Below, in pieces: positions 1 through 9,149 of a DNA stretch of 53,176 bases; the stretch's first letter is position 1, and every line of letters starts with the position of its first letter. The position numbers and the translations under genes were made by a program. This DNA is from Porphyromonadaceae bacterium UBA7042 (GTDB lineage: Bacteria; Bacteroidota; Bacteroidia; Bacteroidales; Muribaculaceae), in the NCBI GenBank assembly GCA_002494015.1, contig DLAR01000092.1:22567-75742 (forward strand), in the 5' to 3' direction. The notes below the pieces were generated by a model. The model worked only from the letters and a program-made list of their open reading frames with translations. It made no database searches and was not told the DNA's origin.

Positions 1-40
1 AACCTTAAATCCAAACCTTAAACCGTTATATTCAGACCTC
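1..40. repeat. AT-rich intergenic AACCTTAAA repeats
   Basis: The first 30 bases hold two copies of the word AACCTTAAA, just downstream of the serS stop codon. The same word recurs in several other gaps of the window (24.70-24.79 kb, 26.18-26.21 kb, 15.80 kb). No terminator hairpin is visible in this fragment, and the window edge cuts it. Confidence 0.6.
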
Positions 41-1312
41 TTAGTCGATGATGTCAAATCCTGTGTATCGGCGCAGGCACTCGGGGACGATTATACCCTC
101 GGGGGTCTGGTTGTTTTCGAGCAATGCGGCCATGATGCGGGGCAGCGCGAGAGCCGAGCCGTTGAGAGTGTGGCACAGGTGGGTTTTCTTGTCCTCGCCA
201 CGGTAACGGCACTTGAGACGGTTGGCCTGATAGGTCTCGAAGTTGGAAACCGACGAAACCTCCAGCCAGCGTTGCTGCGCGGCCGAGAACACCTCGAAGT
301 CAAAGGTTATTGCCGAGGTAAAACTCATGTCGCCGCCGCATAGACGCAGGATGTGCCACGGCAGACCAAGTTTTTCAAGCAGTCCCTGAACATGGTCTTT
401 CATTTCTTCAAGGGCGGCATAAGAGTTTTCGGGTTTCTCGATGCGCACGATTTCCACCTTGTCAAACTGGTGCAGGCGGTTGAGGCCGCGCACATCTTTT
501 CCGTAGCTGCCGGCCTCGCGACGGAAACATGCCGAGTAGGCACAATTTTTCTTGGGAAGGCTTTCGCCGGGTATAATCACGTCGCGGTAGATGTTGGTCA
601 CGGGGACTTCGGCAGTAGGAATCAGATAGAGTTTGTCCTCGTTGACGAAATACATCTGTCCTTCCTTGTCGGGGAGCTGGCCGGTACCGTAACCCGATGC
701 CTCGTTGACAACGTAGGGGGGCTGGATTTCGAGGTATCCGGCTTTTCCGGCCTCGTCGAGGAAGAACTGAATCAGCGCGCGCTGCAGGCGGGCGCCTTTG
801 CCGATGTAGACGGGGAATCCGGCACCGGTGATTTTCACGCCGAGGTCAAAGTCGATAAGGTTGTACTTGCGGGCGAGGTCCCAGTGGGGCAGCGCGTCCT
901 CGGGGAGTTCGGGCATGGGGCCGCCTGTCTTCTCAACCACGTTGTCGGCAGCGGTCTTGCCTTGGGGCACAGCGTCGCAGGGGAGGTTGGGAATGGTCAG
1001 CAGGATGTCGGTCGATTCCTTTTCGGCATCGGCCACACCGTCGGCGAGAGTCTTTTGCTCGCCTTTGAGAGCGGCCACGGTAGCCTTGGCGGCCTCGGCC
1101 TCGTCACGTTTACCTTCTTTCATGAGGCGACCGATAGAGTCGGCATGCTTTTTCAGGTCGGCCGCGAGATTGTCGGCCTTATATTGCAGCTGGCGACGCT
1201 CGGCATCAAGCTCAAGCAGTCGCGCGATGAGTTCTTTCCCGTCAAATCCCTTGACGGCGAGCCGCTCGACCACGCGTTCGGGATTTTCTTTTATCTGTTG
1301 GAGTGTCAGCAT
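41..1312 (-). CDS. serS: Seryl-tRNA synthetase
   Basis: Class II aminoacyl-tRNA synthetase that charges tRNA-Ser with serine in the cytoplasm. The 423-residue length is normal for the family. Residues about 30-105 form the long charged helical arm that binds the tRNA. The class II core follows, with motif 2 around FRREAGSYGKDVRG and motif 3 around LNGSALALPRIMAALLEN near the C-terminus. The ATG start at 1310-1312 gives MLTLQQIKENPERVVERL, a typical SerRS N-terminus. It lies 21 bp downstream of the YqeY-family gene on the same strand, so the two are probably cotranscribed from the promoter at about 1.83 kb. The identification is certain. Confidence 0.98.
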   Translation of the reverse strand: MLTLQQIKENPERVVERLAVKGFDGKELIARLLELDAERRQLQYKADNLAADLKKHADSIGRLMKEGKRDEAEAAKATVAALKGEQKTLADGVADAEKESTDILLTIPNLPCDAVPQGKTAADNVVEKTGGPMPELPEDALPHWDLARKYNLIDFDLGVKITGAGFPVYIGKGARLQRALIQFFLDEAGKAGYLEIQPPYVVNEASGYGTGQLPDKEGQMYFVNEDKLYLIPTAEVPVTNIYRDVIIPGESLPKKNCAYSACFRREAGSYGKDVRGLNRLHQFDKVEIVRIEKPENSYAALEEMKDHVQGLLEKLGLPWHILRLCGGDMSFTSAITFDFEVFSAAQQRWLEVSSVSNFETYQANRLKCRYRGEDKKTHLCHTLNGSALALPRIMAALLENNQTPEGIIVPECLRRYTGFDIID

Positions 1313-1333
1313 TTTAAAATTGTGAATTATGCA

Positions 1334-1789
1334 TTAAGCATTGTTTAAGAGTTCCTTTGCTTTGGCCGAAATAGCACGACCGTCGGCACGGCCCGAGAGG
1401 GCCTTTGACGCCACGCCCATCACCTTGCCGATGTGGGCCGGAGAAGTTGCCCCGACTTGGGCGATGATTTTTTTCAACTCGGCAGTGAGTTCCTCGTCGG
1501 TGAGCTGCTTGGGGAGGTATTCCTCGATGACGGCAGCCTCGGCAAGCTCGTTGTCGCGCAGGTCGATGCGGTTCTGCTCGTCATAGATCTGAGCGGTCTC
1601 GCGACGCTGTTTGGCCATCTTGGCCAAGATTTTGAGGGCGGCCTCGTCGCTGAGAGAACCGTCGCCCCCTTTAGCGGTCTTGGCTTCGATAAACTCTTTC
1701 TTTATACCGCGCAGTGTCTCAAGACGCACCTTGTCGCGGGCAAGCATCGCGGCCTTTATGTCACCGCTCACTTTGTCAAAAAGCTCCAT
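1334..1789 (-). CDS. GatB/YqeY domain protein
   Basis: A 151-residue stand-alone YqeY-type protein, related to the tail domain of the GatB subunit of the tRNA amidotransferase. The family is thought to bind tRNA, but its precise role is not established. The N-terminal MELFDKVSGDIKAAMLARDK is a typical YqeY start, followed by an almost wholly helical sequence; the C-terminal part around GKVMGVASKALSGRADGR matches the conserved end of the family. No membrane segment or signal peptide is seen. It is the first gene of a likely two-gene operon with serS (21-bp gap), consistent with a translation-related role. A TAATTTTG promoter box lies about 40 bp upstream. Confidence 0.93.
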   Translation of the reverse strand: MELFDKVSGDIKAAMLARDKVRLETLRGIKKEFIEAKTAKGGDGSLSDEAALKILAKMAKQRRETAQIYDEQNRIDLRDNELAEAAVIEEYLPKQLTDEELTAELKKIIAQVGATSPAHIGKVMGVASKALSGRADGRAISAKAKELLNNA

Positions 1790-1826
1790 AATTACAATGG
1801 TTTTTCAGTTATTTTCTTCTAAAACG

Positions 1827-1834
1827 CAAAATTA
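1827..1834 (-). promoter_or_regulatory. Bacteroidetes -7 box for YqeY-serS
   Basis: On the minus strand this reads TAATTTTG, a match to the TAnnTTTG element of Bacteroidetes promoters. It lies 38 bp upstream of the YqeY-family ATG, leaving a leader of about 30 nt. Confidence 0.6.
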
Positions 1835-1852
1835 CTCCCTTTTCGGCTAATT

Positions 1853-1886
1853 TCCAAAAAATTCCACCGGTAGATTACATGGTGGA
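1853..1886 (-). terminator. Probable terminator after the small lipoprotein
   Basis: A 6-bp stem (TCCACC/GGTGGA, 1863-1868 and 1881-1886) is followed on the minus strand by a run of six T. It lies just past the stop of the lipoprotein gene, between it and the YqeY promoter. The stem is short, so confidence is moderate. Confidence 0.45.
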
Positions 1887-1889
1887 GAT

Positions 1890-2303
1890 TCAGAACTTGC
1901 GGAATTCGAGAAGGGTGGAGTCGCTGTCGAGAATCATGGTGGAGCGATTGAGAGTCTCGACGCGGAAATCGACTATTGTGTCGCAGAGGCCGCGCGGACG
2001 CAGACCTTGGACCGAAGCTCCGATTGTGGCTACCTTGAGACGGCCGTCGTGGTGGTCAAAGCGCGAGTAGGTGAAAAAACTCTTGCCGGGGCGCATATCG
2101 ACAATATCCATCAAGTCAAGGCTGAAGTCCCAGTAAACGCGGATGGGTCCGTCGATTTCTTCGCCGGTAGAGTGGTAGACCATGCGGGTTATCTGCCAGC
2201 GTCCGTCAAGGTCGCCGTTGTGGGACATTTTGTTACATGCCGTCATCGACAGCATGGCCACAAGCAGCATCAGAAAGTATTTGATATTTTTCATCTTAGT
2301 CAT
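1890..2303 (-). CDS. Small lipocalin-like lipoprotein, function unknown
   Basis: A 137-residue predicted lipoprotein. The N-terminus is a signal peptide ending in a lipobox (MLSMTAC, Cys about residue 23), with an alternative ATG three codons in. The mature part contains the segment DGRWQITRMVYHSTGEEIDG and alternating hydrophobic strands, resembling the small lipocalin-like lipoproteins common in Bacteroidales; I cannot place it in a named family with certainty. Its start overlaps the stop of the Wzi-like gene by an ATGA junction, implying translational coupling, so it probably works in the envelope alongside that protein. No catalytic motif is visible. Confidence 0.8.
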   Translation of the reverse strand: MTKMKNIKYFLMLLVAMLSMTACNKMSHNGDLDGRWQITRMVYHSTGEEIDGPIRVYWDFSLDLMDIVDMRPGKSFFTYSRFDHHDGRLKVATIGASVQGLRPRGLCDTIVDFRVETLNRSTMILDSDSTLLEFRKF

Positions 2304-3781
2304 TTACTGAACGTTACTGTAATCATGCCCCCGATACTGTTGCCGATGTAGGTGCTCTTGTCGGCGGCAATGGCGCCTGAGAACTTCCATGCCTTGTAAC
2401 GGCGTGGGCGGTAGGTGACCTCAATCATCCCTGTCCACACGTCGAGCACCTCGTCGAGAGGGTCGCCATATGTGCCCCAGTGGCGCACATAGGAGCCGAG
2501 CACGCGGTAGTGCCATCGGTCGTCGGGGTCGCCGCAGAATCCGCCGTGGAGGGCGATGATGCGGTTGCTGCGGAAATTGAGGCTGCCGTTTTTGTTATAG
2601 ACAGGCGAGCCGAAAAGAGGGTTGCCGATAGCCTGGCCCCAATGCTGCCAGCCACTGTAGGTGGAATGGTTGTAATAGTTGTCGGCACCACTTATCTGGT
2701 CGGGGATAATGTTGTCAGTGTCATGATACACGGGTCCGGTCTGGTCCTTGCTGTAAATATATTCGCCGACGATGGTGGAGACAAAGGGGTTGCGGGGCAG
2801 TTCGATTTCAAGTCCCCACATGCCGTCGCGCCAACGGTATTCAAAGAACAGTTGCGAGTGGTCGGTGAACTGGTGCTCGTAATAGGCGCGGATGCTCATC
2901 GTCGGGAGCTGCCACTTTAGTGACGTGTTCCACGAGCCGAGCATGTCGCCGAGGATGTTGTTGTGGTCGACCGGGAGAGTCTCGAAGTCGCCCTTGTAGG
3001 GAAACAGGATGTTCCAGAAGTCCTTGAAACGATGCGGGATTTTTACCGGCCGCCTGCCCGGCTCGTAAAGAGTCCCGCTAAAACGGGCCGGCATTTCAAG
3101 ACCGCCTTCAAACGTCAGCGGGAAACGACCGTTGCCAACGCGCACAAACAATGACTTGTCATGATACAGAACCTTTGTCGCATAAGGCCCACGCCCTTGG
3201 GTAAAGGTGCGCTGCCAGCGTCCGTCGGTAAAGATTCCGTAGGCGATGTGGCATTTAACAGCAAACCAGTCACGGGTGCCGGGAACGGTGAAATAGTCGA
3301 GCAGGCCGGCGCGCACCTGCGGAATCGGCAGGGCGTTGCCCGAATAAGTAAGTTCGCCGCTCGACAATTCGGGATTGACGAGCTCGGGCTGATAGATTTT
3401 AGACCCGACAACTATTCCGAGCTGTTTCCAGCGCATGTCGAAGTACATCTGCCTGACAAAAGTCTCGGCCTCAAAACGGTAGGCGCCGACGAGCTGTGCG
3501 CCAATCTCATAATCGACCACACTGCCGATGTCGCTGCGGTAAGTGAATCCACCCATCAGATAGCCGTTGTTGCGGCGTATTGACCCGAGGCCGTGACGGT
3601 TGGACACAAGCCACACAGGGGTGTGCTGCCCGGCCGAAAGGGAAACTCCGCTCTCGACACTGTAATGAAATCCGTCGGAAACCGACATCGAGTCTCGTTG
3701 GACTGCCGAGGCCGTCGCACCGTGCCCGGAAACCAAAGCTGAAAGCAAGATTATAAAATGTAGACCTGAGTGTAAACGCAT
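2300..3781 (-). CDS. Wzi-like capsule assembly outer-membrane protein
   Basis: A 493-residue outer-membrane beta-barrel protein resembling the capsule assembly Wzi family; E. coli Wzi holds group 1 capsule at the cell surface. Residues 1-27 form a signal peptide. The mature protein is rich in amphipathic strands with many Tyr/Trp/Arg positions (for example RWRDGMWGLEIELPRNPF and YHYSVESGVSLSAGQHTP-like openings) and ends in a strand with a C-terminal hydrophobic pattern (GGMITVTFSK), as expected for a barrel. No capsule gene cluster lies next to it, so the polysaccharide partner is unknown. It is first in a two-gene operon with the lipoprotein. The promoter is at about 3.87 kb, giving a leader of about 80 nt. 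Confidence 0.85.
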   Translation of the reverse strand: MRLHSGLHFIILLSALVSGHGATASAVQRDSMSVSDGFHYSVESGVSLSAGQHTPVWLVSNRHGLGSIRRNNGYLMGGFTYRSDIGSVVDYEIGAQLVGAYRFEAETFVRQMYFDMRWKQLGIVVGSKIYQPELVNPELSSGELTYSGNALPIPQVRAGLLDYFTVPGTRDWFAVKCHIAYGIFTDGRWQRTFTQGRGPYATKVLYHDKSLFVRVGNGRFPLTFEGGLEMPARFSGTLYEPGRRPVKIPHRFKDFWNILFPYKGDFETLPVDHNNILGDMLGSWNTSLKWQLPTMSIRAYYEHQFTDHSQLFFEYRWRDGMWGLEIELPRNPFVSTIVGEYIYSKDQTGPVYHDTDNIIPDQISGADNYYNHSTYSGWQHWGQAIGNPLFGSPVYNKNGSLNFRSNRIIALHGGFCGDPDDRWHYRVLGSYVRHWGTYGDPLDEVLDVWTGMIEVTYRPRRYKAWKFSGAIAADKSTYIGNSIGGMITVTFSK

Positions 3782-3867
3782 AAAAAAATAACGCTCGAAA
3801 TTACGCTGGGTTTAAAACTGTGTGAATTCCCAGACAAAATGACAGATAAGATGTATTTCTCGGGGTG

Positions 3868-3875
3868 CAAATATA
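3868..3875 (-). promoter_or_regulatory. -7 box for the Wzi-like operon
   Basis: Minus-strand TATATTTG, a match to TAnnTTTG, 87 bp upstream of the Wzi-like ATG. The gap 3782-4049 therefore holds two divergent promoters, this one and the one at 4011. Confidence 0.6.
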
Positions 3876-4010
3876 CGACAAAAAAACGAGTCTCAATGTT
3901 TTTTCTGAAAAACAGACTAATATTTTGCCATTTTTACCCTGCACTGCAATACTTTCAGCTAAATTTCACAATTCGTCACCGCGCCAACTCTCCACATCGA
4001 ATATTTGTTG

Positions 4011-4018
4011 TAATTTTG
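4011..4018 (+). promoter_or_regulatory. -7 box for the P-type ATPase
   Basis: TAATTTTG, 31 bp upstream of the ATPase ATG. No convincing -33 TTTG lies at the usual 19-21 bp distance. Confidence 0.55.
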
Positions 4019-4049
4019 TATCGTTTTTACAAAATTATACTGCCAAGTA

Positions 4050-6761
4050 ATGCAACAAGAACATTATACCGGCTTGACCAGCGCCGAAGCTGCCGAAAGC
4101 CGCCGCAGAAACGGAGTGAACATCCTGACCCCGCCTGCCCGAGAATCCTTGTGGATCAAGTATCTCAAGACATTCCGCGACCCGCTGATTATCATTCTGC
4201 TTGTAGCGGGAGTGCTGTCGGTCGGCATATCTTTTTATGAGTACTACGGACTCGGCGAGGGAGTCGGCGTGTTCTTCGAGCCTGCGGGAATATTCCTAGC
4301 CATCCTTCTCGCCACGGGTCTCGGGTTTATCTTCGAGACCAAGGCCGCGCGGGAATTTGACATCCTCAACAAGGTCAATGACGACGAGGCGGTTCAGGTG
4401 GTGCGCGACGGAAACATCACCGAAATCCCGCGCAAGGACGTGGTCGTAGGCGACATCGTAATTCTAAATGCAGGACAGGAAATCCCGGCCGACGGGCGGC
4501 TGCTTGAGGCAGTCACGCTCAATGTCGACGAGTCGACACTGACAGGCGAGCCGATGTGTGCCAAGACCACCGACCCGGCCCACTTTGACAAAGACGCCAC
4601 TTTCCCCAGCGACATGGTCATGCGCGGCACCAAGGTCATGGAAGGCCACGGGGTGATGGAAGTAACCGCCGTAGGCGATGCGACCGAAAACGGCAAGGTG
4701 TTCACCGCAGCGACTATCGATGACAGCGTAAGGACTCCGCTCAACGAACAGCTTGACCGCCTCGGAAAAATGATTACGCGCATCAGCTATATAATAGGTA
4801 TAGCAGTTGTGGCCGGACGGTGCGCGATGTACTTTTTCAATGTCGACCAACCCGAGCTGTTCTCATTCATAGCCTATTTCCTGCAGACAATAATGATTGC
4901 CGTCACCCTCGTTGTGTGTTCCATCCCCGAGGGACTGCCGATGGCCGTGACGCTCAGCCTCGCCTACTCTATGAGGCGCATGTTGAAAACCAACAACCTC
5001 GTGCGCAAGCTCCATGCCTGCGAGACTATGGGAGCGACAACGGTTATCTGTACCGACAAGACCGGCACTCTGACCCAAAACCGGATGCAGGTGTTCCGCA
5101 CCGACTTCTACGGACTCGAAGGAAAACAGCTCGGCCCCGACGCGCTCAGCACCGTCATCGCCGAGGGCATCGCAGCCAACTCTACCGCACAGCTCGACAA
5201 GAGCGACCCCGCAGCCGTCAAGGTTCTCGGCAACCCGACCGAGGGCGCGCTCCTGTTGTGGCTCGACAGTCAGGGAATCGACTACCGCGCGTTGAAAGAC
5301 CGCGCCGAGACAATCGAGGAACTGCCGTTCTCGACCGAGCGCAAATACATGGCGACGGTCGTAAACAGCTCTACCGGCAAGCGAATCCTTTATGTCAAGG
5401 GCGCGCCTGAAATCATCTTCTCCATGTGCCGCAATATTCCCGAAGGGGTCACCAAGAAAGAGGTCGACGCCCGGTTGCTCGAATATCAGAACATGGCGAT
5501 GCGCACCCTCGGATTTGCCTATCAGGAACTCGCTCCCGGCGATGCGACTATCAGCGACGGACGGGTGACCGCGACCAATCTTACCTTCCTCGGCATCGCG
5601 GCCATCTCTGACCCCGTGCGCCCCGACGTGCCCGACGCGGTGGCCGAGTGCATCCACGCCGGCATCGGAATCAAAATCGTCACCGGCGACACACCCGGGA
5701 CCGCCCGCGAGATAGGCCGCGAGATAGGTCTGTGGGACGACAAGGCCGACGGTGACCGCAACATCATCACCGGCACCGAATTTGCCGCGCTCGACGACAA
5801 AGAGCTCCTTGACCGCGTCGACGACATCAAAATCATCGCCCGAGCGCGACCGATGGACAAGAAACGCCTTGTCGAGGCACTCCAGCAGCGAGGTCAGGTG
5901 GTAGCGGTCACGGGCGACGGAACCAACGACGCTCCCGCGCTGAAAGCCGCTCATGTCGGGTTGTCGATGGGCGACGGAACCTCCGTGGCCAAGGAGGCAA
6001 GCGACATCACCATCATCGACAACTCGTTTACCTCGATAGGCCGCGCCGTCATGTGGGGCCGCTCGCTCTACCGCAACCTTCAGCGGTTCATCCTGTTCCA
6101 GATGACAGTCAATGTCGTGGCATGCCTCATCGTCCTCGCCGGCTCCTTCATGGGGATGCAGTCGCCGCTGACCGTCACTCAGATGCTGTGGGTCAACCTC
6201 ATCATGGACACATTTGCCGCAATGGCCCTCTCGTCGCTCCCGCCGTCGCGCTCGGTCATGGACGAGAAACCACGTTCACGCTCTGAATTTATCATCAACC
6301 GCCCCATGTGGCGGTTCATCATCGGTACCGGCGCGGTATTCTTCGTCTTCCTGATCGGGTTCCTCTACTGCCTCGAACACACTGACATCACGTCGCTGAC
6401 CACAATCGGACATGCCGAATGGATTCCCGAGAACAAGGGCCTCAGCCCCTATGAGCTAAGCCTGTTCTTCACCACCTTCATCTTCCTCCAGTTCTGGAAC
6501 ATGTTCAATGCCAAGGCTTTCGCCACCCACCGCTCGGCACTCCATTTCAAGAACTGCGGAGAATTCCTCACCATCGCCCTGTTCATCCTCGTCGGGCAAG
6601 TAATCATCGTCACCATCGGCGGCCGTTTCTTCAACGTCGTCCCACTATCGGTGACCGACTGGCTCATCATCATCGGCTCGACATCGCTCGTCCTCTGGGC
6701 GGGCGAAATCCTCCGTCTCCTCAACCCCCGCAAATCGCGACAAACCGCGACGCTGAAATAA
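4050..6761 (+). CDS. Calcium-translocating P-type ATPase (PMCA/SERCA type)
   Basis: A 903-residue inner-membrane P2-type ATPase, probably exporting Ca2+ from the cytoplasm using ATP. Visible in order: the N-terminal cation-ATPase domain, two membrane helices (about 40-60 and 75-97), the actuator domain with TGEP, TM3-TM4 carrying the ion-site motif IPEGLP, the phosphorylation motif CTDKTGTLTQN with Asp336, the nucleotide domain, the hinge VTGDGTNDAPALKAAHVG, and six C-terminal helices. TM6 carries NLIMDTFAAMA, whose Asn and Asp match a calcium ligand pair. The length fits the family. It is transcribed alone from a divergent promoter, with GH92 following 90 bp later from its own promoter. The exact ion cannot be proven from sequence alone. 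Confidence 0.93.
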   Translation: MQQEHYTGLTSAEAAESRRRNGVNILTPPARESLWIKYLKTFRDPLIIILLVAGVLSVGISFYEYYGLGEGVGVFFEPAGIFLAILLATGLGFIFETKAAREFDILNKVNDDEAVQVVRDGNITEIPRKDVVVGDIVILNAGQEIPADGRLLEAVTLNVDESTLTGEPMCAKTTDPAHFDKDATFPSDMVMRGTKVMEGHGVMEVTAVGDATENGKVFTAATIDDSVRTPLNEQLDRLGKMITRISYIIGIAVVAGRCAMYFFNVDQPELFSFIAYFLQTIMIAVTLVVCSIPEGLPMAVTLSLAYSMRRMLKTNNLVRKLHACETMGATTVICTDKTGTLTQNRMQVFRTDFYGLEGKQLGPDALSTVIAEGIAANSTAQLDKSDPAAVKVLGNPTEGALLLWLDSQGIDYRALKDRAETIEELPFSTERKYMATVVNSSTGKRILYVKGAPEIIFSMCRNIPEGVTKKEVDARLLEYQNMAMRTLGFAYQELAPGDATISDGRVTATNLTFLGIAAISDPVRPDVPDAVAECIHAGIGIKIVTGDTPGTAREIGREIGLWDDKADGDRNIITGTEFAALDDKELLDRVDDIKIIARARPMDKKRLVEALQQRGQVVAVTGDGTNDAPALKAAHVGLSMGDGTSVAKEASDITIIDNSFTSIGRAVMWGRSLYRNLQRFILFQMTVNVVACLIVLAGSFMGMQSPLTVTQMLWVNLIMDTFAAMALSSLPPSRSVMDEKPRSRSEFIINRPMWRFIIGTGAVFFVFLIGFLYCLEHTDITSLTTIGHAEWIPENKGLSPYELSLFFTTFIFLQFWNMFNAKAFATHRSALHFKNCGEFLTIALFILVGQVIIVTIGGRFFNVVPLSVTDWLIIIGSTSLVLWAGEILRLLNPRKSRQTATLK

Positions 6762-6827
6762 CCGGAATTTGAGCGGTTTGTTGCATTAATTGACACAAGA
6801 GGGATAGGTTTCGAGAGGTTTTGTGGC

Positions 6828-6835
6828 TAACTTTG
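6828..6835 (+). promoter_or_regulatory. -7 box for GH92
   Basis: TAACTTTG, 16 bp upstream of the GH92 ATG. This suggests a separate short-leader transcript rather than read-through from the ATPase gene. Confidence 0.6.
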
Positions 6836-6851
6836 TGACAAAATCACTTCT

Positions 6852-9146
6852 ATGATTAAGAATTTTGTCACGATACTTCTGGGATGCGCGTGCGCAGCTC
6901 AGGCTGCATCCGTCGAACCGGTCGACTATGTGAGCACGCTTGTCGGCACGCATTCGAGTTTTGAACTTTCGACAGGAAACACTTATCCGGCTATGGCTCT
7001 GCCGTGGGGCATGAATTTCTGGACCCCGCAGACAGGGAAAATGGGCGACGGATGGGGATATACCTACGACGCGCCAAAAATCAGAGGGTTCAAGCAGACC
7101 CACCAGCCGAGTCCGTGGATCAACGATTACGGCCAGTTTGCCCTCATGCCCGTGACCGACGCGCCGCGTTTCGGCGAAGATGACCGCGCGAGCTGGTTCA
7201 GCCACAAGGCCGAAACCGCCACACCTTATTATTACCGCGTCTATCTTGCCGACCATGACGTGGTGACCGAAATGACCCCGACGATGCGTGCCGCCGCATT
7301 CCGGTTCACGTTTCCCGAGAGCACTCTGTCAACCGTGGTCATCGACCCTATGGACGGCGGCTCGGCCATAACGGTCGACACGGCCAACAACCGCGTCACC
7401 GGCTACACGACTAAAAATTCGGGCGGTGTTCCCGACAATTTCAGAAACTACTTCGTAATCGAGTTTGACACTCCGCTGACCTATACCGCCACCGTGGCCG
7501 ACGGAAAAACTCTTTCCGAAAGCTCGACCGCGGCCGAGGGGGAACACGCGGGAGCAATCGTGGGGTTCAAGACTCGAAAGGGGCAAGTGGTCAACGCCCG
7601 TGTCGCCTCGTCGTTCATCAGTCCCGAGCAGGCGTTGCTGAATCTGCGCGAACTGGGTGACGGTGATTTTGACCGGGTGAAAGCCGATGCCCGCGACCGC
7701 TGGAACGAAATCCTCGGGCGCATCGAAATCACCCCCGACACAACCGACCCGACATCGGTAGACCGGATGCGCACCTTCTACTCCTGCCTCTACCGCTCGG
7801 TTTTGTTTCCGCGCTCTCTCTACGAGGTCAACGCTGCCGGGGAAACCGTGCACTACAGTCCTTATAACGGGGAAGTGCGTCCCGGCTACATGTTTACCGA
7901 CAGCGGGTTCTGGGACACGTTCCGGTGCCTGTTTCCACTCCTCAACCTTGTCTACCCATCGGAAAACGTCAAGATGCAGGAGGGACTTGTCAACGCCTAT
8001 CTCGAAAGCGGGTTCCTCCCCGAGTGGGCCAGTCCGGGCCACCGCGACTGCATGGTGGGCAACAACAGCGCGTCAATTGTCGCCGACGCCTACCTGTCGG
8101 GGTTGCGCGGATATGACATCGAGACACTGTGGAAAGCTGTGACTTCGGGTGCCCATAAGGTACACCCCGAAATCAAGTCGACCGGCCGACTGGGACATGA
8201 ATATTATGACCGCCTCGGGTATGTGCCTTACAACGTTGGCATCAACGAAAGTGCCGCCCGCACACTTGAATATGCCTATGACGACTGGTGCATCTACCGC
8301 CTCGGTCAGGCACTGGGAAAAAGCAAAAAAGAGCTTGCCCCCTACCGCAAGGCCGCCATGAACTACCGCAACCTCTATGATCCGGAACACCGCCTGATGC
8401 GCGGCCGCAACGAAGACGGCACATTCCAGTCACCGTTCAACCCGCTGAAATGGGGCGACGCGTTTACCGAAGGTAACTCTTGGCACTACACATGGTCGGT
8501 TTTCCATGACCCGCAGGGACTCATAGACCTGATGGGTGGCGACAGCGGATTCAACCAAATGATGGACTCGGTTTTCACCGTCCCCCCGGTATTCGATGCA
8601 AGCTACTACGGCATCGTCATCCACGAAATACGCGAAATGCAGATAATGAACATGGGCAATTATGCCCACGGCAACCAGCCCATCCAGCACATGATATACC
8701 TCTATAACTATTCGGGCGAGCCGTGGAAGGCGCAGCAACGCGTCAGGGAGGTGATGGACCGGTTCTACAATGCCGCACCCGACGGCTATTGCGGCGACGA
8801 GGACAACGGACAGACATCGGCGTGGTATGTCTTCTCAGCGCTCGGATTCTATCCCGTCGCACCCGGCACGGGGGAATATGTCCTCGGCACACCGCTGTTC
8901 CGTCATGTCCGCATCCATCTCGAAAACGGCAAGACGGTCACCATCAACGCCCCCGCCAACAGCGACGAAAACCGCTATATCGACCGCCTGACCATCGACG
9001 GCAAGCCTACCGACGCGACATTTGTCACCCTCGGCAGCCTCAACAGCGGCGCGACTCTCGACTTCACCATGTCACCGCGCCCCAACCTCACCCGAGGCAC
9101 CGCCCCGTCATCACGCCCCTACTCCCTCTCCCGGGAGAAACGATAG
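6852..9146 (+). CDS. GH92 family alpha-mannosidase, exported
   Basis: A 764-residue member of glycoside hydrolase family 92, calcium-dependent inverting exo-alpha-mannosidases that trim mannosides from N-glycans or yeast mannan. The N-terminus is an export signal; LLGC at about residues 9-12 could be a weak lipobox. Family landmarks seen are GWGYTYDAPKIRGFKQTH near residue 70, the general-acid region TEGNSWHYTWSVFHDP with Glu540, YAHGNQPIQHMIYLYNY, and the base region GDEDNGQTSAWYVFSALGFYPV with Asp649/Asp651. The stretch GNQP differs from the GNEP I recall as usual. It ends only 3 bp from the convergent ATPase gene. It lies near, but outside, the SusCD operon; mannoside specificity is inferred from the family. 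Confidence 0.93.
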   Translation: MIKNFVTILLGCACAAQAASVEPVDYVSTLVGTHSSFELSTGNTYPAMALPWGMNFWTPQTGKMGDGWGYTYDAPKIRGFKQTHQPSPWINDYGQFALMPVTDAPRFGEDDRASWFSHKAETATPYYYRVYLADHDVVTEMTPTMRAAAFRFTFPESTLSTVVIDPMDGGSAITVDTANNRVTGYTTKNSGGVPDNFRNYFVIEFDTPLTYTATVADGKTLSESSTAAEGEHAGAIVGFKTRKGQVVNARVASSFISPEQALLNLRELGDGDFDRVKADARDRWNEILGRIEITPDTTDPTSVDRMRTFYSCLYRSVLFPRSLYEVNAAGETVHYSPYNGEVRPGYMFTDSGFWDTFRCLFPLLNLVYPSENVKMQEGLVNAYLESGFLPEWASPGHRDCMVGNNSASIVADAYLSGLRGYDIETLWKAVTSGAHKVHPEIKSTGRLGHEYYDRLGYVPYNVGINESAARTLEYAYDDWCIYRLGQALGKSKKELAPYRKAAMNYRNLYDPEHRLMRGRNEDGTFQSPFNPLKWGDAFTEGNSWHYTWSVFHDPQGLIDLMGGDSGFNQMMDSVFTVPPVFDASYYGIVIHEIREMQIMNMGNYAHGNQPIQHMIYLYNYSGEPWKAQQRVREVMDRFYNAAPDGYCGDEDNGQTSAWYVFSALGFYPVAPGTGEYVLGTPLFRHVRIHLENGKTVTINAPANSDENRYIDRLTIDGKPTDATFVTLGSLNSGATLDFTMSPRPNLTRGTAPSSRPYSLSREKR

Positions 9147-9149
9147 GTG

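Noticed and set aside
353..1348. A 331-codon plus-strand frame opposite serS
   Set aside because: It lies almost wholly opposite the real serS gene, and its composition is that of an antisense translation.
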